DNA of 11,964 bases from Actinomycetota bacterium (GTDB lineage: Bacteria > Actinomycetota > Aquicultoria > Aquicultorales > Aquicultoraceae): NCBI GenBank assembly GCA_030017355.1, contig JASEIR010000059.1, forward strand, positions 1 through 11,964, in the 5' to 3' direction. The position numbers and the translations under genes were made by a program. Below, piece after piece: positions 1 through 6,143 of the stretch (positions within the stretch are counted from its first letter, which is position 1; each line of letters starts with the position of its first letter). Under the pieces are notes generated by a model. It ran no database searches. It was not told the DNA's origin and saw only the letters and a program-made list of their open reading frames with translations.

Positions 1-7
1 CCTGTCC

Positions 8-130
8 CTCCCCCCTCAAGGGGGAGGGTATTTGGTTTAGCTCCCCCTCAAGGGGAGTGTATTGTATGAGACCCCTCAAGGGGGAGGGTATTTGGTTTAG
101 CTCCCCCTCAAGGGGGAGGGGATTTTAGCA
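8..130. repeat. Hairpin-repeat array, period about 30 bp (left island)
   Basis: Four near-identical palindromic units lie here. The best copy, CTCCCCCTCAAGGGGGAG at 101-118, forms a 7-bp stem around a TCAA loop. Units are joined by a spacer resembling TATTTGGTTTAG, which occurs intact at 29-40 and 89-100, so a 60-bp higher-order unit (11-70 and 71-130) is visible. The array may extend beyond the left edge. The core CCCCTCAAGGG recurs in the array at 7975-8135, so this is a dispersed repeat family in this genome. No coding sense is seen. Confidence 0.85.
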
Positions 131-149
131 GGTCCCCGGTCCCCGATTC

Positions 150-262
150 TTTATAGCGGCGGTCTGCGGTCGGCCGTCTGCGGTCAGGCTCCAAAGGAGC
201 CTAATGCGGCGGTCTGCGGTCGGCGGTCGGCGGTCGGGCTCCGAAGGAGCCTATAGCGGCGG
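150..262. repeat. GC-rich short repeats with GGCTCC hairpins
   Basis: A low-complexity tract built from CGGTC-type words (GCGGCGGTCTGCGGTCGG occurs near 158 and again near 206). It is interrupted by two perfect short hairpins: AGGCTCC/GGAGCCT at 186-202 with an AAA loop, and GGCTCC/GGAGCC at 237-251 with a GAA loop. Words of the type TATAGCGGCGGTC flank both copies, so the segment looks like two diverged copies of a unit of roughly 50 bp. Base composition is far more GC-rich than the adjacent genes. Confidence 0.75.
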
Positions 263-272
263 TCGTGTACCC

Positions 273-297
273 CATAAATTATGAGCCATAAATTATG
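273..297. promoter_or_regulatory. Two tandem palindromes, possible operator
   Basis: CATAAATTATG occurs at 273-283 and again at 287-297, a 14-bp step. Each copy is a perfect palindrome with 5-bp arms around a central A. The pair lies about 130 bp upstream of the selenoprotein start. Tandem palindromes of this size suit a dimeric DNA-binding protein, but no regulator gene is nearby and the role is inferred. Confidence 0.4.
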
Positions 298-424
298 CAA
301 CCGCTTAAGTATATAGTAAAATATGGGACTGACTGCAATAAAAGATACCAACAAAACATTGCAAAGACGTTTGCAGTATATTTGTGGAATAAGGTTAAAT
401 AAAAGATTTTTTGAAAGGCATTCG
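298..424 (+). other. Leader region upstream of the selenoprotein gene
   Basis: This AT-rich spacer contains a 6-bp inverted repeat, TGCAAA at 360-365 and TTTGCA at 370-375, separated by GACG. A weak promoter can be drawn (TTGCAG at 371-376, an 18-bp spacer, TTAAAT at 395-400), but it is not convincing. A Shine-Dalgarno-like GAAAGG at about 412-417 sits 7 nt before the ATG at 425 and supports that start. I see no other gene or RNA here. Confidence 0.35.
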
Positions 425-781
425 ATGGATAACTCTAACCAAACAGAAATTATAATTGTTTATACAACAATCCCAAGCGGCTGATGCTCTACAATCTCAG
501 CAGGTAGCTGTGGTGCTGATAAAGAGATGATGTGGACCATCAATAGCTTAAGCAAAAGCCTTGAAAAAAAGTTTGGTGATCAAGTCAGAGTAACCTCATA
601 CAATACCTACTATGATGATACGTACGAGATAAAGCCTCTTATTGAGCAGATTATGCACAAAAATATCAGGCTGCCAGCAGTCTTCATAGACAATAAGCTT
701 GTGGTTGAAGGTCATATAGATGAGCTTATCATCAGCAACGTCCTTGCAAACAAAGGACTTGATAATGTAACCAAAATGTAA
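425..781 (+). CDS. Thioredoxin-fold selenoprotein (UGA at 482-484 read as selenocysteine)
   Basis: A predicted cytosolic redox protein of 118 residues if the in-frame TGA at codon 20 is decoded as selenocysteine. The frame runs open from ATG 425, which follows a GAAAGG ribosome site. It gives a beta strand (EIIIVYTT, residues 8-15), then IPSGUCST with Sec20 and Cys21 adjacent, Cys29, a helix (about 31-50), a second strand (VRVTSYN) and a LPAVFIDNKLVVEG segment. The last segment is typical of the cis-proline loop and third strand of thioredoxin-like folds. The shorter frame from ATG 527 would lack the first strand and the redox site. A SECIS-like hairpin follows the TGA. The layout recalls the DUF1462/YuzD thioredoxin-like family, but I cannot assign a subfamily. 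The alternatives are a nonsense-mutated pseudogene or a sequencing error. The correctly placed hairpin and intact flanking frame argue against both. Substrate unknown. Confidence 0.82.
487..526 (+). promoter_or_regulatory. Bacterial SECIS-like element
   Basis: Downstream of the TGA, CAGC (498-501) pairs with GCTG (507-510) around the loop AGGTA. A U-U mismatch and three further pairs (ATC 494-496 with GGT 512-514) extend the stem. A lower CTCT/AGAG pairing (487-490 with 523-526) is possible. The loop GU lies 20-21 nt after the TGA, the same spacing I count in E. coli fdhF, whose loop is AGGUCU. This fits the SelB-binding hairpin, which in bacteria lies inside the coding region. Confidence 0.75.
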
Positions 782-809
782 TCTAAACTGAATTCGTTGT
801 GTTACTTAA

Positions 810-840
810 CGGGCATTTGGGAATATTAGTGCTATGCCCG
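810..840 (+). promoter_or_regulatory. Inverted repeat enclosing the start codon of the next gene
   Basis: CGGGCAT at 810-816 is perfectly complementary to ATGCCCG at 834-840. The right arm contains the ATG start of the downstream gene, and the 17-nt loop contains its only weak ribosome-site candidate (GGGA near 819-822). If formed in mRNA, the hairpin would hide the start codon, suggesting translational control. It could also be chance. Confidence 0.4.
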
Positions 841-1205
841 AGTTTAAGTTGATATACGACCATATAAAAGGCTTTCCATATGTCAAATTTGAGGGAGACC
901 TGACTCTTAAAAACTTTGCTGCCTTTCACTTTGTAGTGAAAGGAGCTACAAAATTCGCCACTATACCTGTTATTACAGACTTTGCAGGGGACATAAGGAT
1001 TTCGAATGAAGTAGAAGAAATCCGCTGCTGGCAATATCCACCCGATATACCCGAATTTGTAAGAAGAATTAACTTGGTCATAATAAGTCCACCCGAACGC
1101 CTTGATGTGATTAAAAGACTTTTAACTCCTCATCAGTTAAGATATGCGAGAAACCTTCAAGAAGCCTTAGATATATTAAAAAGCGAATCCCATAAAGCGT
1201 CTTAA
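834..1205 (+). CDS. Small protein of unknown function, alpha/beta fold
   Basis: A soluble-looking 123-residue protein without signal peptide or membrane segment. It opens with a strand pattern (FKLIYDHIKGFPYVKFEGDLTL) and continues with alternating strands and helices: PVITDFAGDIRI near 45-56, INLVIISPPE near 79-88, and a final helix NLQEALDILKS. The layout resembles small SpoIIAA/STAS-like domains, but I see no diagnostic motif and do not assign it. The start is fixed by a stop upstream in frame (TAA at 807-809). The ribosome site is weak and the ATG lies in an inverted repeat. It begins 53 nt after the selenoprotein gene on the same strand, so co-transcription is plausible. Confidence 0.7.
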   Translation: MPEFKLIYDHIKGFPYVKFEGDLTLKNFAAFHFVVKGATKFATIPVITDFAGDIRISNEVEEIRCWQYPPDIPEFVRRINLVIISPPERLDVIKRLLTPHQLRYARNLQEALDILKSESHKAS

Positions 1206-1305
1206 AAAATGCTGTCTCGAAAAGCATCTTAGCACTAGTTTTTTTATCCCAAGGCGTAAATAACCAAATTAATGGATATCTATGTACTGCATAAGCTCAT
1301 CCAGA

Positions 1306-1337
1306 CTTGCTGGTGCAAGAGAAGATTTGCAGTGCAA
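1306..1337. promoter_or_regulatory. Two adjacent TTGC/GCAA palindromes before the protease gene
   Basis: CTTGC-TGGT-GCAAG at 1306-1319 and TTGC-AGT-GCAA at 1327-1337 are similar palindromes 21 bp apart, ending just before the ribosome site AAGAAGGTGAT of the downstream gene. The step of two helical turns would put two bound dimers on one face of the DNA. They match neither CIRCE nor the HspR site, the usual heat-shock operators. Function is inferred. Confidence 0.3.
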
Positions 1338-1354
1338 GAAGAAGGTGATTTATT

Positions 1355-2437
1355 GTGAATTATTCAGATTATGCAAATGGCGACGAGCATATCGACAGCG
1401 AAAGCAAAATAGGCAATTCAAACAATTCAAATATAGACCCAGCAGATATAGACCCAGCAGCAACACCAAGCGAAAAAGAAAAGCAGCATGCGGAAGTACT
1501 CGATGCATATTCTCAAGCTGTCATCTCGGTAGTTGAGGCTGTTGGACCAGCCGTTGTTGGAATCGCAGTTAAAAGGCCAACATTTACGGTGCTAGGCGAT
1601 CAAGTTGGTGCGGGTTCAGGCTCAATTATTTCTGAGGCCGGTTATATTCTTACAAATGCTCATGTTGTATATAAAGCAAAGCAACTTATAGCATTAATGC
1701 AAAACGGAACTGAACTTGATTGCACACTTGTAGGAACTGATTTGGCAACCGATACTGCAGTCATACGCGCTAATGCTTCTAATCTGCCTTTTGTCCAGCT
1801 AGGTAACTCGGAAGCTCTGAAAGTAGGCCAGTTAGTAATTGCTATTGGAAACCCGCTAGGATTAAGCTCGACTGTATCAACAGGCGTTGTAAGCGCGCTT
1901 GGTCGAGCTCTAAGAAGCATAGATGGAAGACTAATTGAAAACGTCATACAGCACACCGCTCCTCTTAATCCTGGTAACTCTGGCGGCCCACTAGTGGATT
2001 CAAGGGGTCGTATAGTTGGCATAAACACCGCAATTATAGCATTTGCACAGGGGATAGGATTTTCCATATCTTCAAATACAGCTAAGTGGGTTATAAACCA
2101 AATTATTGAGTATGGGCATGTGCGTCGAGCTCACCTTGGCTTGGCTACGCAGCAACGTCGTATAGACAGCCGCTTAGCCGATTATCTTGGATTTGACAAG
2201 CCTTTTGGAGTTGAGGTTATAGCTTTAGAATATGACGGGCCAGCTGCAAAAGCAGGCATAAGGCCTGGTGACCTACTCATATCAATAAATAATCAAAAAA
2301 TTATGAGTATTGATGATATCCAACATGCAATTTCTGGATGGAACATTGGCGAATATATATCAATTTCGGTGCTTCGCGATGGTAGAATAATTGCTTTCGA
2401 GCTTCTACCAAGTGAGACAGAGGCAGAGGCCGCTTAA
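1355..2437 (+). CDS. HtrA/DegP-type serine protease with one PDZ domain
   Basis: A 360-residue trypsin-fold protease of the HtrA (S1C) family, which degrades or refolds damaged proteins. The catalytic triad is visible: His103 in TNAHVV, Asp133 in DTAVI and Ser209 in NPGNSGGP. A PDZ domain follows at about 255-350 (GVEVIALEYDGPAAKAGIRPGDLLISINNQKI). The start is GTG 1355, preceded by AAGAAGGTGAT. The first 45 residues are polar and acidic, with a small repeat (IDPADIDPAA), and show no hydrophobic signal or anchor. This differs from most bacterial HtrA proteins and suggests cytosolic action. A downstream start would not restore an anchor, because the protease domain begins directly after the linker. 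Confidence 0.93.
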   Translation: MNYSDYANGDEHIDSESKIGNSNNSNIDPADIDPAATPSEKEKQHAEVLDAYSQAVISVVEAVGPAVVGIAVKRPTFTVLGDQVGAGSGSIISEAGYILTNAHVVYKAKQLIALMQNGTELDCTLVGTDLATDTAVIRANASNLPFVQLGNSEALKVGQLVIAIGNPLGLSSTVSTGVVSALGRALRSIDGRLIENVIQHTAPLNPGNSGGPLVDSRGRIVGINTAIIAFAQGIGFSISSNTAKWVINQIIEYGHVRRAHLGLATQQRRIDSRLADYLGFDKPFGVEVIALEYDGPAAKAGIRPGDLLISINNQKIMSIDDIQHAISGWNIGEYISISVLRDGRIIAFELLPSETEAEAA

Positions 2438-2503
2438 AAGCGATATTATTCTCAACAAAGCTAAAAAACATTAAACTTGCCAGCAGCATTTAACGATAAC
2501 TTG

Positions 2504-2509
2504 TATAAT
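2504..2509 (+). promoter_or_regulatory. Probable -10 element for the pentapeptide gene
   Basis: A consensus TATAAT lies 40 bp before the next start. No good -35 is present at 16-18 bp; TTGCCA at 2477-2482 would need a 21-bp spacer. The ribosome site AAGGA (2538-2542) follows at a suitable distance from ATG 2550. Confidence 0.45.
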
Positions 2510-2549
2510 CATCACCAGTTAAAAAAGCTACTGTGGCAAGGATTACGAT

Positions 2550-3557
2550 ATGAATACAAGCAATATAAACGCTCTAAAAGAAGGTCTTAAAAATAGCCTA
2601 AAATATAGCTTAAGCAATGGCTTAAAGAACGGGGTTGCAGCAATAATCGAACGGCTGCAGTCAGAAAAAAATACATGCTGGCTAACCCATACTCAAGTAG
2701 AGAAGATCCTTAGGAGAGATAAAGACTTTGCTGGAAAATGCCTTCGGAAAATGAATTTAAGCGGCTTGGATTTTAGCCATAGCAAGCTATATGAAGCTGA
2801 CCTAAGCCATGCCAACTTAAGAGAAACCAACCTCAAGTTTGCTGACCTTCAAAAAGCAATACTTTTGGGTGCAAGACTCATTAAAGCCGATCTAAGAGAT
2901 GCTGACCTTAGAGAAGCAGATTTAGAATATGCCGATCTTAGTGAGGCTAACCTTAATAAAGTTGATTTAAGAAAGGCCAATTTATCTGGCGCAAATCTTA
3001 GCCAGGCAAATTTAAATTTGGCTGACCTTAGAGGAGCAAATCTTGCAGAATCCGATCTAGTTATTGGGTTTTCTTGCGGTATAACGGTACTTATCAAAGC
3101 AAACCTCAATAATGCCTATATAAGCCATGCTGACTTTAAGAACGCTGATTTAAGTTATGCTAATTTAAGCGGTGCTGATTTAAAATACGCGGATTTAAGC
3201 GGTGCAAATCTAAGCCATGCCAATTTAAGCGGTACTGATTTAAGCCACGCAAACCTCGCCGGTGCAAAACTAAGCCATGCTATAATGGGCGGAGCTAATC
3301 TTACCTACGCGAACTTAAGCCTTGCCGATTTAAGCCACACCCGCTTAACCTATGCAAACATAGTTAGAACAAACCTGCGCAGAGCAGACCTAACAAGTGC
3401 AAATTTACATGGCTCAAAGATAATTGAAGCCAAAATAAGCTCAGCAGACTTCTTTGATGCAAACCTTGCCGGAGCAACCATTATGAACGTGCACACAGAT
3501 CGCGCTCTTAACTTTAACCACGCAAAGAACCTGCAAAAAGTTAAAAGCCTTGTGTAG
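2550..3557 (+). CDS. Pentapeptide-repeat protein
   Basis: A 335-residue protein that should form a right-handed quadrilateral beta-helix. Repeats of the A(D/N)Lxx type run from about residue 66 to 170 and from about 183 to 310. They are separated by VIGFSCGITVLI (171-182), where the repeat register shifts by one residue: central Leu at multiples of five before, offset by one after. The first 65 residues are not repeats; they start with an internally repetitive stretch (LKEGLKNSLKYSLSNGLKNG) and a charged helical region. No signal peptide is seen. Some members of this family mimic DNA and protect gyrase, but nothing here points to that role, so function remains open. Start ATG 2550 has the AAGGA site. 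Confidence 0.93.
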   Translation: MNTSNINALKEGLKNSLKYSLSNGLKNGVAAIIERLQSEKNTCWLTHTQVEKILRRDKDFAGKCLRKMNLSGLDFSHSKLYEADLSHANLRETNLKFADLQKAILLGARLIKADLRDADLREADLEYADLSEANLNKVDLRKANLSGANLSQANLNLADLRGANLAESDLVIGFSCGITVLIKANLNNAYISHADFKNADLSYANLSGADLKYADLSGANLSHANLSGTDLSHANLAGAKLSHAIMGGANLTYANLSLADLSHTRLTYANIVRTNLRRADLTSANLHGSKIIEAKISSADFFDANLAGATIMNVHTDRALNFNHAKNLQKVKSLV

Positions 3558-3652
3558 ATATCGCAACTTCAAAGTCGGGAAGTAGCATGTTTCAAAACAC
3601 CCAGAACTAGGATATAGTAGTTAAAAGTAGTCTAGAGCAGGCAATAGATTTT

Positions 3653-3682
3653 TATTAAGCTCTATTATATTAAGCTCCATTC
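3653..3682. repeat. 15-bp tandem duplication
   Basis: TATTAAGCTCTATTA at 3653-3667 is followed at once by TATTAAGCTCCATTC at 3668-3682, with two mismatches. The pair lies inside a longer inverted repeat, AGCAGG at 3636-3641 and CCTGCT at 3687-3692. The surrounding spacer 3558-3757 has no gene. Confidence 0.6.
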
Positions 3683-3703
3683 ATTTCCTGCTTTAAGGTT
3701 TGT

Positions 3704-3749
3704 ATTAAATCAAATTTAATAGGTTCATTAAATCAAATTTAATAGGTTC
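3704..3749 (+). promoter_or_regulatory. Exact 23-bp tandem repeat, each with a 7-bp-arm palindrome (putative double operator)
   Basis: Two identical 23-bp copies (3704-3726, 3727-3749) stand head to tail. Each contains the palindrome ATTAAATCAAATTTAAT, with 7-bp arms around CAA. A consensus TATAAT follows at 3752-3757, directly against the ATG at 3758. If this is the real -10, transcription would start inside the annotated gene. Binding of a dimeric repressor here would block polymerase. The identity of a regulator cannot be seen. Confidence 0.5.
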
Positions 3750-3757
3750 AGTATAAT

Positions 3758-4894
3758 ATGCAACTGGTTGAAGCTAACTATTACAAAAGGTTTGTTCTGC
3801 TTATCACCTTGCTTCTTGTTCACATTATGTGTTTGCAAGGATGCTCCGCAAAGCAGTCCAATCAGGTGCGAGCGATACCTGCCAAAGAAGAATCAATATC
3901 TGGCTTTTCAAAAGAATCAAGTTCATCAGCTCCCAAGATAACGACACTTAAAATAACAGCAGTAGGGGATGTAAACCCTGGCTCAAAAGATCCTACATAT
4001 GTGCGAAAAAATGGTTATCCTTATTTAAATATAAGAAACCTCTTTAGATCAGATGATCTAACCTTTGGTAATTTAGAATGCTGCCTTTCGTATAGAGGCT
4101 CACCAGCTCCAGGAAAGCAGTTTACATTTCGCGGCGCACCAGAAAGCGCGCATCTACTCAAGGAAGCCGGCTTTGATATTATGTCCGTTGCAAACAACCA
4201 TAGCAAAGACTTTGGAAGCAGCGCCTTTTTAGATACATTGATGTATTTAAGGCTGGCGGGCGTACATTCATCAGGCGGTGGGATAAACATAACAGAAGCA
4301 ATAAAACCTGCAATTATTAATACTAAGGAAAGAAAAGTAGCCTTTATTGCCTTTTCAGATATCATCCCATACGACTTTGCTGCAACTAGTTCAAGGTGTG
4401 GACTGGCCCCCTTGTGGGACACCAAGCTAGTTCTAGATTCAGTTAAGAAGGCCAGAGATCAGGCTGATATCGTTGTGGTCTCGCTCCATTGGGGACAGGA
4501 AAGAGCTACCTATCCATCATCAGACCAAACAAAACTGGCCCATCAAATTATTGATTCAGGAGCTGATATAATACTTGGGCACCATCCGCATGTTATTCAA
4601 GGAATTGAAATATATAAAGGAAAACTGATTGCATACAGCTTGGGAAACTTTATGTTCTCACCTGGTAACTTTGATGGAAGAAAAACGGTTATTTTAACTA
4701 CTAAAATTGATAAGGGGAAAATTAATGAAATAGTAATCTATCCAGTCTTTATCTCTGATATCCGACCGCACATTATGGGCGGAAAAGAAGCTGCTGCTTG
4801 GCTAACTGAAATTTCCAAACGATCCAGCCGGTTTAAAACTTCATTTAAGTTAGAGAACCTAGATAAGTATCTTGTCCTACATTTAACCCGCTGA
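3758..4894 (+). CDS. CapA/PgsA-family metallophosphatase-like lipoprotein
   Basis: A 378-residue protein of the PGA_cap (CapA) family, a calcineurin-like metallohydrolase fold linked to poly-gamma-glutamate capsule export but common in genomes without a capsule operon. An N-terminal lipoprotein signal (hydrophobic stretch about 12-26, lipobox LQGC with Cys29) puts it on the outer face of the membrane. Family motifs: GDVNPG (Asp71), GNLE (104-107), NNHSKDFG (146-153), SLHWG (His244), GHHPHVIQG (His275, His276, His278) and SLGNF. No capB or capC neighbours are present, so the substrate is unknown. The start is uncertain: ATG 3758 has only a weak AGG 11 nt upstream, and a stop in frame just upstream rules out an earlier start. 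Confidence 0.9.
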   Translation: MQLVEANYYKRFVLLITLLLVHIMCLQGCSAKQSNQVRAIPAKEESISGFSKESSSSAPKITTLKITAVGDVNPGSKDPTYVRKNGYPYLNIRNLFRSDDLTFGNLECCLSYRGSPAPGKQFTFRGAPESAHLLKEAGFDIMSVANNHSKDFGSSAFLDTLMYLRLAGVHSSGGGINITEAIKPAIINTKERKVAFIAFSDIIPYDFAATSSRCGLAPLWDTKLVLDSVKKARDQADIVVVSLHWGQERATYPSSDQTKLAHQIIDSGADIILGHHPHVIQGIEIYKGKLIAYSLGNFMFSPGNFDGRKTVILTTKIDKGKINEIVIYPVFISDIRPHIMGGKEAAAWLTEISKRSSRFKTSFKLENLDKYLVLHLTR

Positions 4895-5024
4895 ACCTAA
4901 GTTTTACTAAGCCTTAGCCTAAAGACTGAAATTACTTATTAAGTATTAACCTGACTTGGCTTGACGCCGATAGAAATAAAAATTTTTACAACACTTGATT
5001 TTACAAGGTCAAGAAGGTGAAAGC

Positions 5025-5888
5025 ATGCTTAAGTTTACATTTCTATTAGCATCAGTTAGCCTGCTAGGTTTAATAGGATTCATTTTGTTCTTAGCCAGAA
5101 TGATACGCATGATAAGCATCATTTCGCATGCAATTGAGACAAGCGTAGGTGAGAACAGGTTTGAAGATAGGATTGATCTTAAGGCACCTCGACCTATCGC
5201 TAGATTAGCTAATAGTATTAATTTGCTCTTTGAAGAGCTTGGGCAAAAGGAGCGCCAAATTGCTGAAATAAAGCGTTCGATCGAGGAAAAAGAGCAGGAA
5301 AGCGCTCTTCTCTGGCTTGAAATCGAGCGCAATTTATGCTTAGCAAAAGAAGATGCAGAAACCGACCCATTAACAGGACTTTATAATCGAAAAGGCATGA
5401 AAGATAAACTAGCTACCGAGATTAAAAAGATGCAAGAAAGTGGTAAGCCATTATCTGTCCTAATGGCAGACCTAGACCATTTTAAACGCATAAATGACAA
5501 CTTTGGACACCAAACTGGAGATGTAATTATAAAGCTGTTTGCAGAGCTTCTAAAAAATACGGTTAGAATGAGCGATATGGTGGTGCGCTATGGAGGCGAG
5601 GAATTTTTGATCGTCCTCCCAGCAACTCCAGCGAAAAACGCAATTCAGATTGCAAAAAGGATAAACAAAGCATTTCCAGAGTTTGTCTCTAACAGACTAG
5701 AAGATATAGAAAATCTTAAATGTACAGTTAGTATAGGCGTAGCTGACTTCCCTGAAATTGCTCAGGAAATAGAAGAACTTATTGAGGCCGCTGACCAGGC
5801 ACTTTATGAAGCTAAACGAAGTGGGCGCAATATGGTTGTTTATTATGGAGATTTAATAAATCTCAATGCGCGACCTCTTAGTGCATAA
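5025..5888 (+). CDS. Membrane-anchored diguanylate cyclase (GGDEF domain)
   Basis: A 287-residue enzyme predicted to make cyclic di-GMP from two GTP. One transmembrane helix (about residues 4-26) is followed by a HAMP-like region and a charged coiled coil (about 70-112), then a GGDEF domain starting at DPLTGLYNR (Asp114). The metal and substrate segment DLDHFKRINDNFGH begins at Asp149. The signature is GGEEF at 190-194, an active variant. An RxxD inhibitory site (RMSD, 181-184) stands exactly five residues before it, predicting product feedback inhibition. There is no large extracytoplasmic sensor, so the signal may enter through the membrane helix or HAMP-like part. I chose ATG 5025 because AAGAAGGTGA lies just upstream; a TTG at 4995 is in frame but has no such site. 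Confidence 0.93.
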   Translation: MLKFTFLLASVSLLGLIGFILFLARMIRMISIISHAIETSVGENRFEDRIDLKAPRPIARLANSINLLFEELGQKERQIAEIKRSIEEKEQESALLWLEIERNLCLAKEDAETDPLTGLYNRKGMKDKLATEIKKMQESGKPLSVLMADLDHFKRINDNFGHQTGDVIIKLFAELLKNTVRMSDMVVRYGGEEFLIVLPATPAKNAIQIAKRINKAFPEFVSNRLEDIENLKCTVSIGVADFPEIAQEIEELIEAADQALYEAKRSGRNMVVYYGDLINLNARPLSA

Positions 5889-5942
5889 GAAACTACCCTA
5901 AAAATAATAATTGCTATTCCTACATTTCCGCCGATTTTTGAT

Positions 5943-5971
5943 TTGCACAAACAGCCTTCTTAAGCTAAAAT
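5943..5971 (+). promoter_or_regulatory. Sigma70-type promoter of the riboswitch operon
   Basis: TTGCAC (5943-5948), a 17-bp spacer and TAAAAT (5966-5971). The predicted start near 5977 falls just before the first bases of the aptamer, as expected for a riboswitch leader. Confidence 0.7.
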
Positions 5972-5976
5972 TTTTT

Positions 5977-6080
5977 ACTGGGAAGGGGAGTAGCTATCCG
6001 CGTTAGCGGATTGGTCGTTTCGACAATCCCGGCATTGTTGCCCGGACGGCCAGTTGGAAACAACTAGCGAGACCTTCAAT
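5977..6080 (+). promoter_or_regulatory. yybP-ykoY manganese riboswitch aptamer
   Basis: The conserved loops of the yybP-ykoY (Mn2+-sensing) family are visible: GGGGAGTAG at 5985-5993 and the AGCGAGACC segment at 6066-6074 (family form AGCAAGACC). P1 pairs GAAGG (5982-5986) with CCTTC (6073-6077). P2 is ATCCGC/GCGGAT at 5996-6011 with a GTTA loop. A further hairpin AGTTG-GAAA-CAACT spans 6052-6065. The terminator that follows reuses the P1 3' strand. Metal-bound aptamer should hold P1, prevent the terminator and turn the exchanger gene on. The downstream cation transporter fits the known partners of this family. Confidence 0.9.
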
Positions 6081-6105
6081 CGATGTCGATTGAAGGTCAT
6101 TTTTT
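6071..6105 (+). terminator. Intrinsic terminator of the riboswitch expression platform
   Basis: GACCTTCAATCG (6071-6082) and CGATTGAAGGTC (6087-6098) form a perfect 12-bp stem with an ATGT loop, followed by A and six T. The 5' arm overlaps the aptamer's conserved GACC and P1 3' strand, so aptamer and terminator exclude each other. Confidence 0.9.
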
Positions 6106-6143
6106 ATGGCACAGCTTATTTTTTCCAAATAAAAGGAGCAAGT

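Noticed and set aside
1229..1236. TTAGCACT, resembling half of a CIRCE heat-shock operator
   Set aside because: The complementary half GAGTGCTAA is absent at the required 9-bp distance.
1208..1245. Terminator after the 834-1205 gene (ATGCT/AGCAT stem, later T run)
   Set aside because: The stem is only 5 bp and the T run is more than 10 nt away from it.
1660..2067. Minus-strand open frames across the window, such as 1660-2067, 4021-4425, 6155-6481 and 10232-10588
   Set aside because: They are antisense shadows of well-supported plus-strand genes and show no family motifs.
6054..6143. TTG 6054 as start of the exchanger gene
   Set aside because: It lies in the aptamer and would be translated through the terminator hairpin; GTG 6144 has a proper ribosome site.
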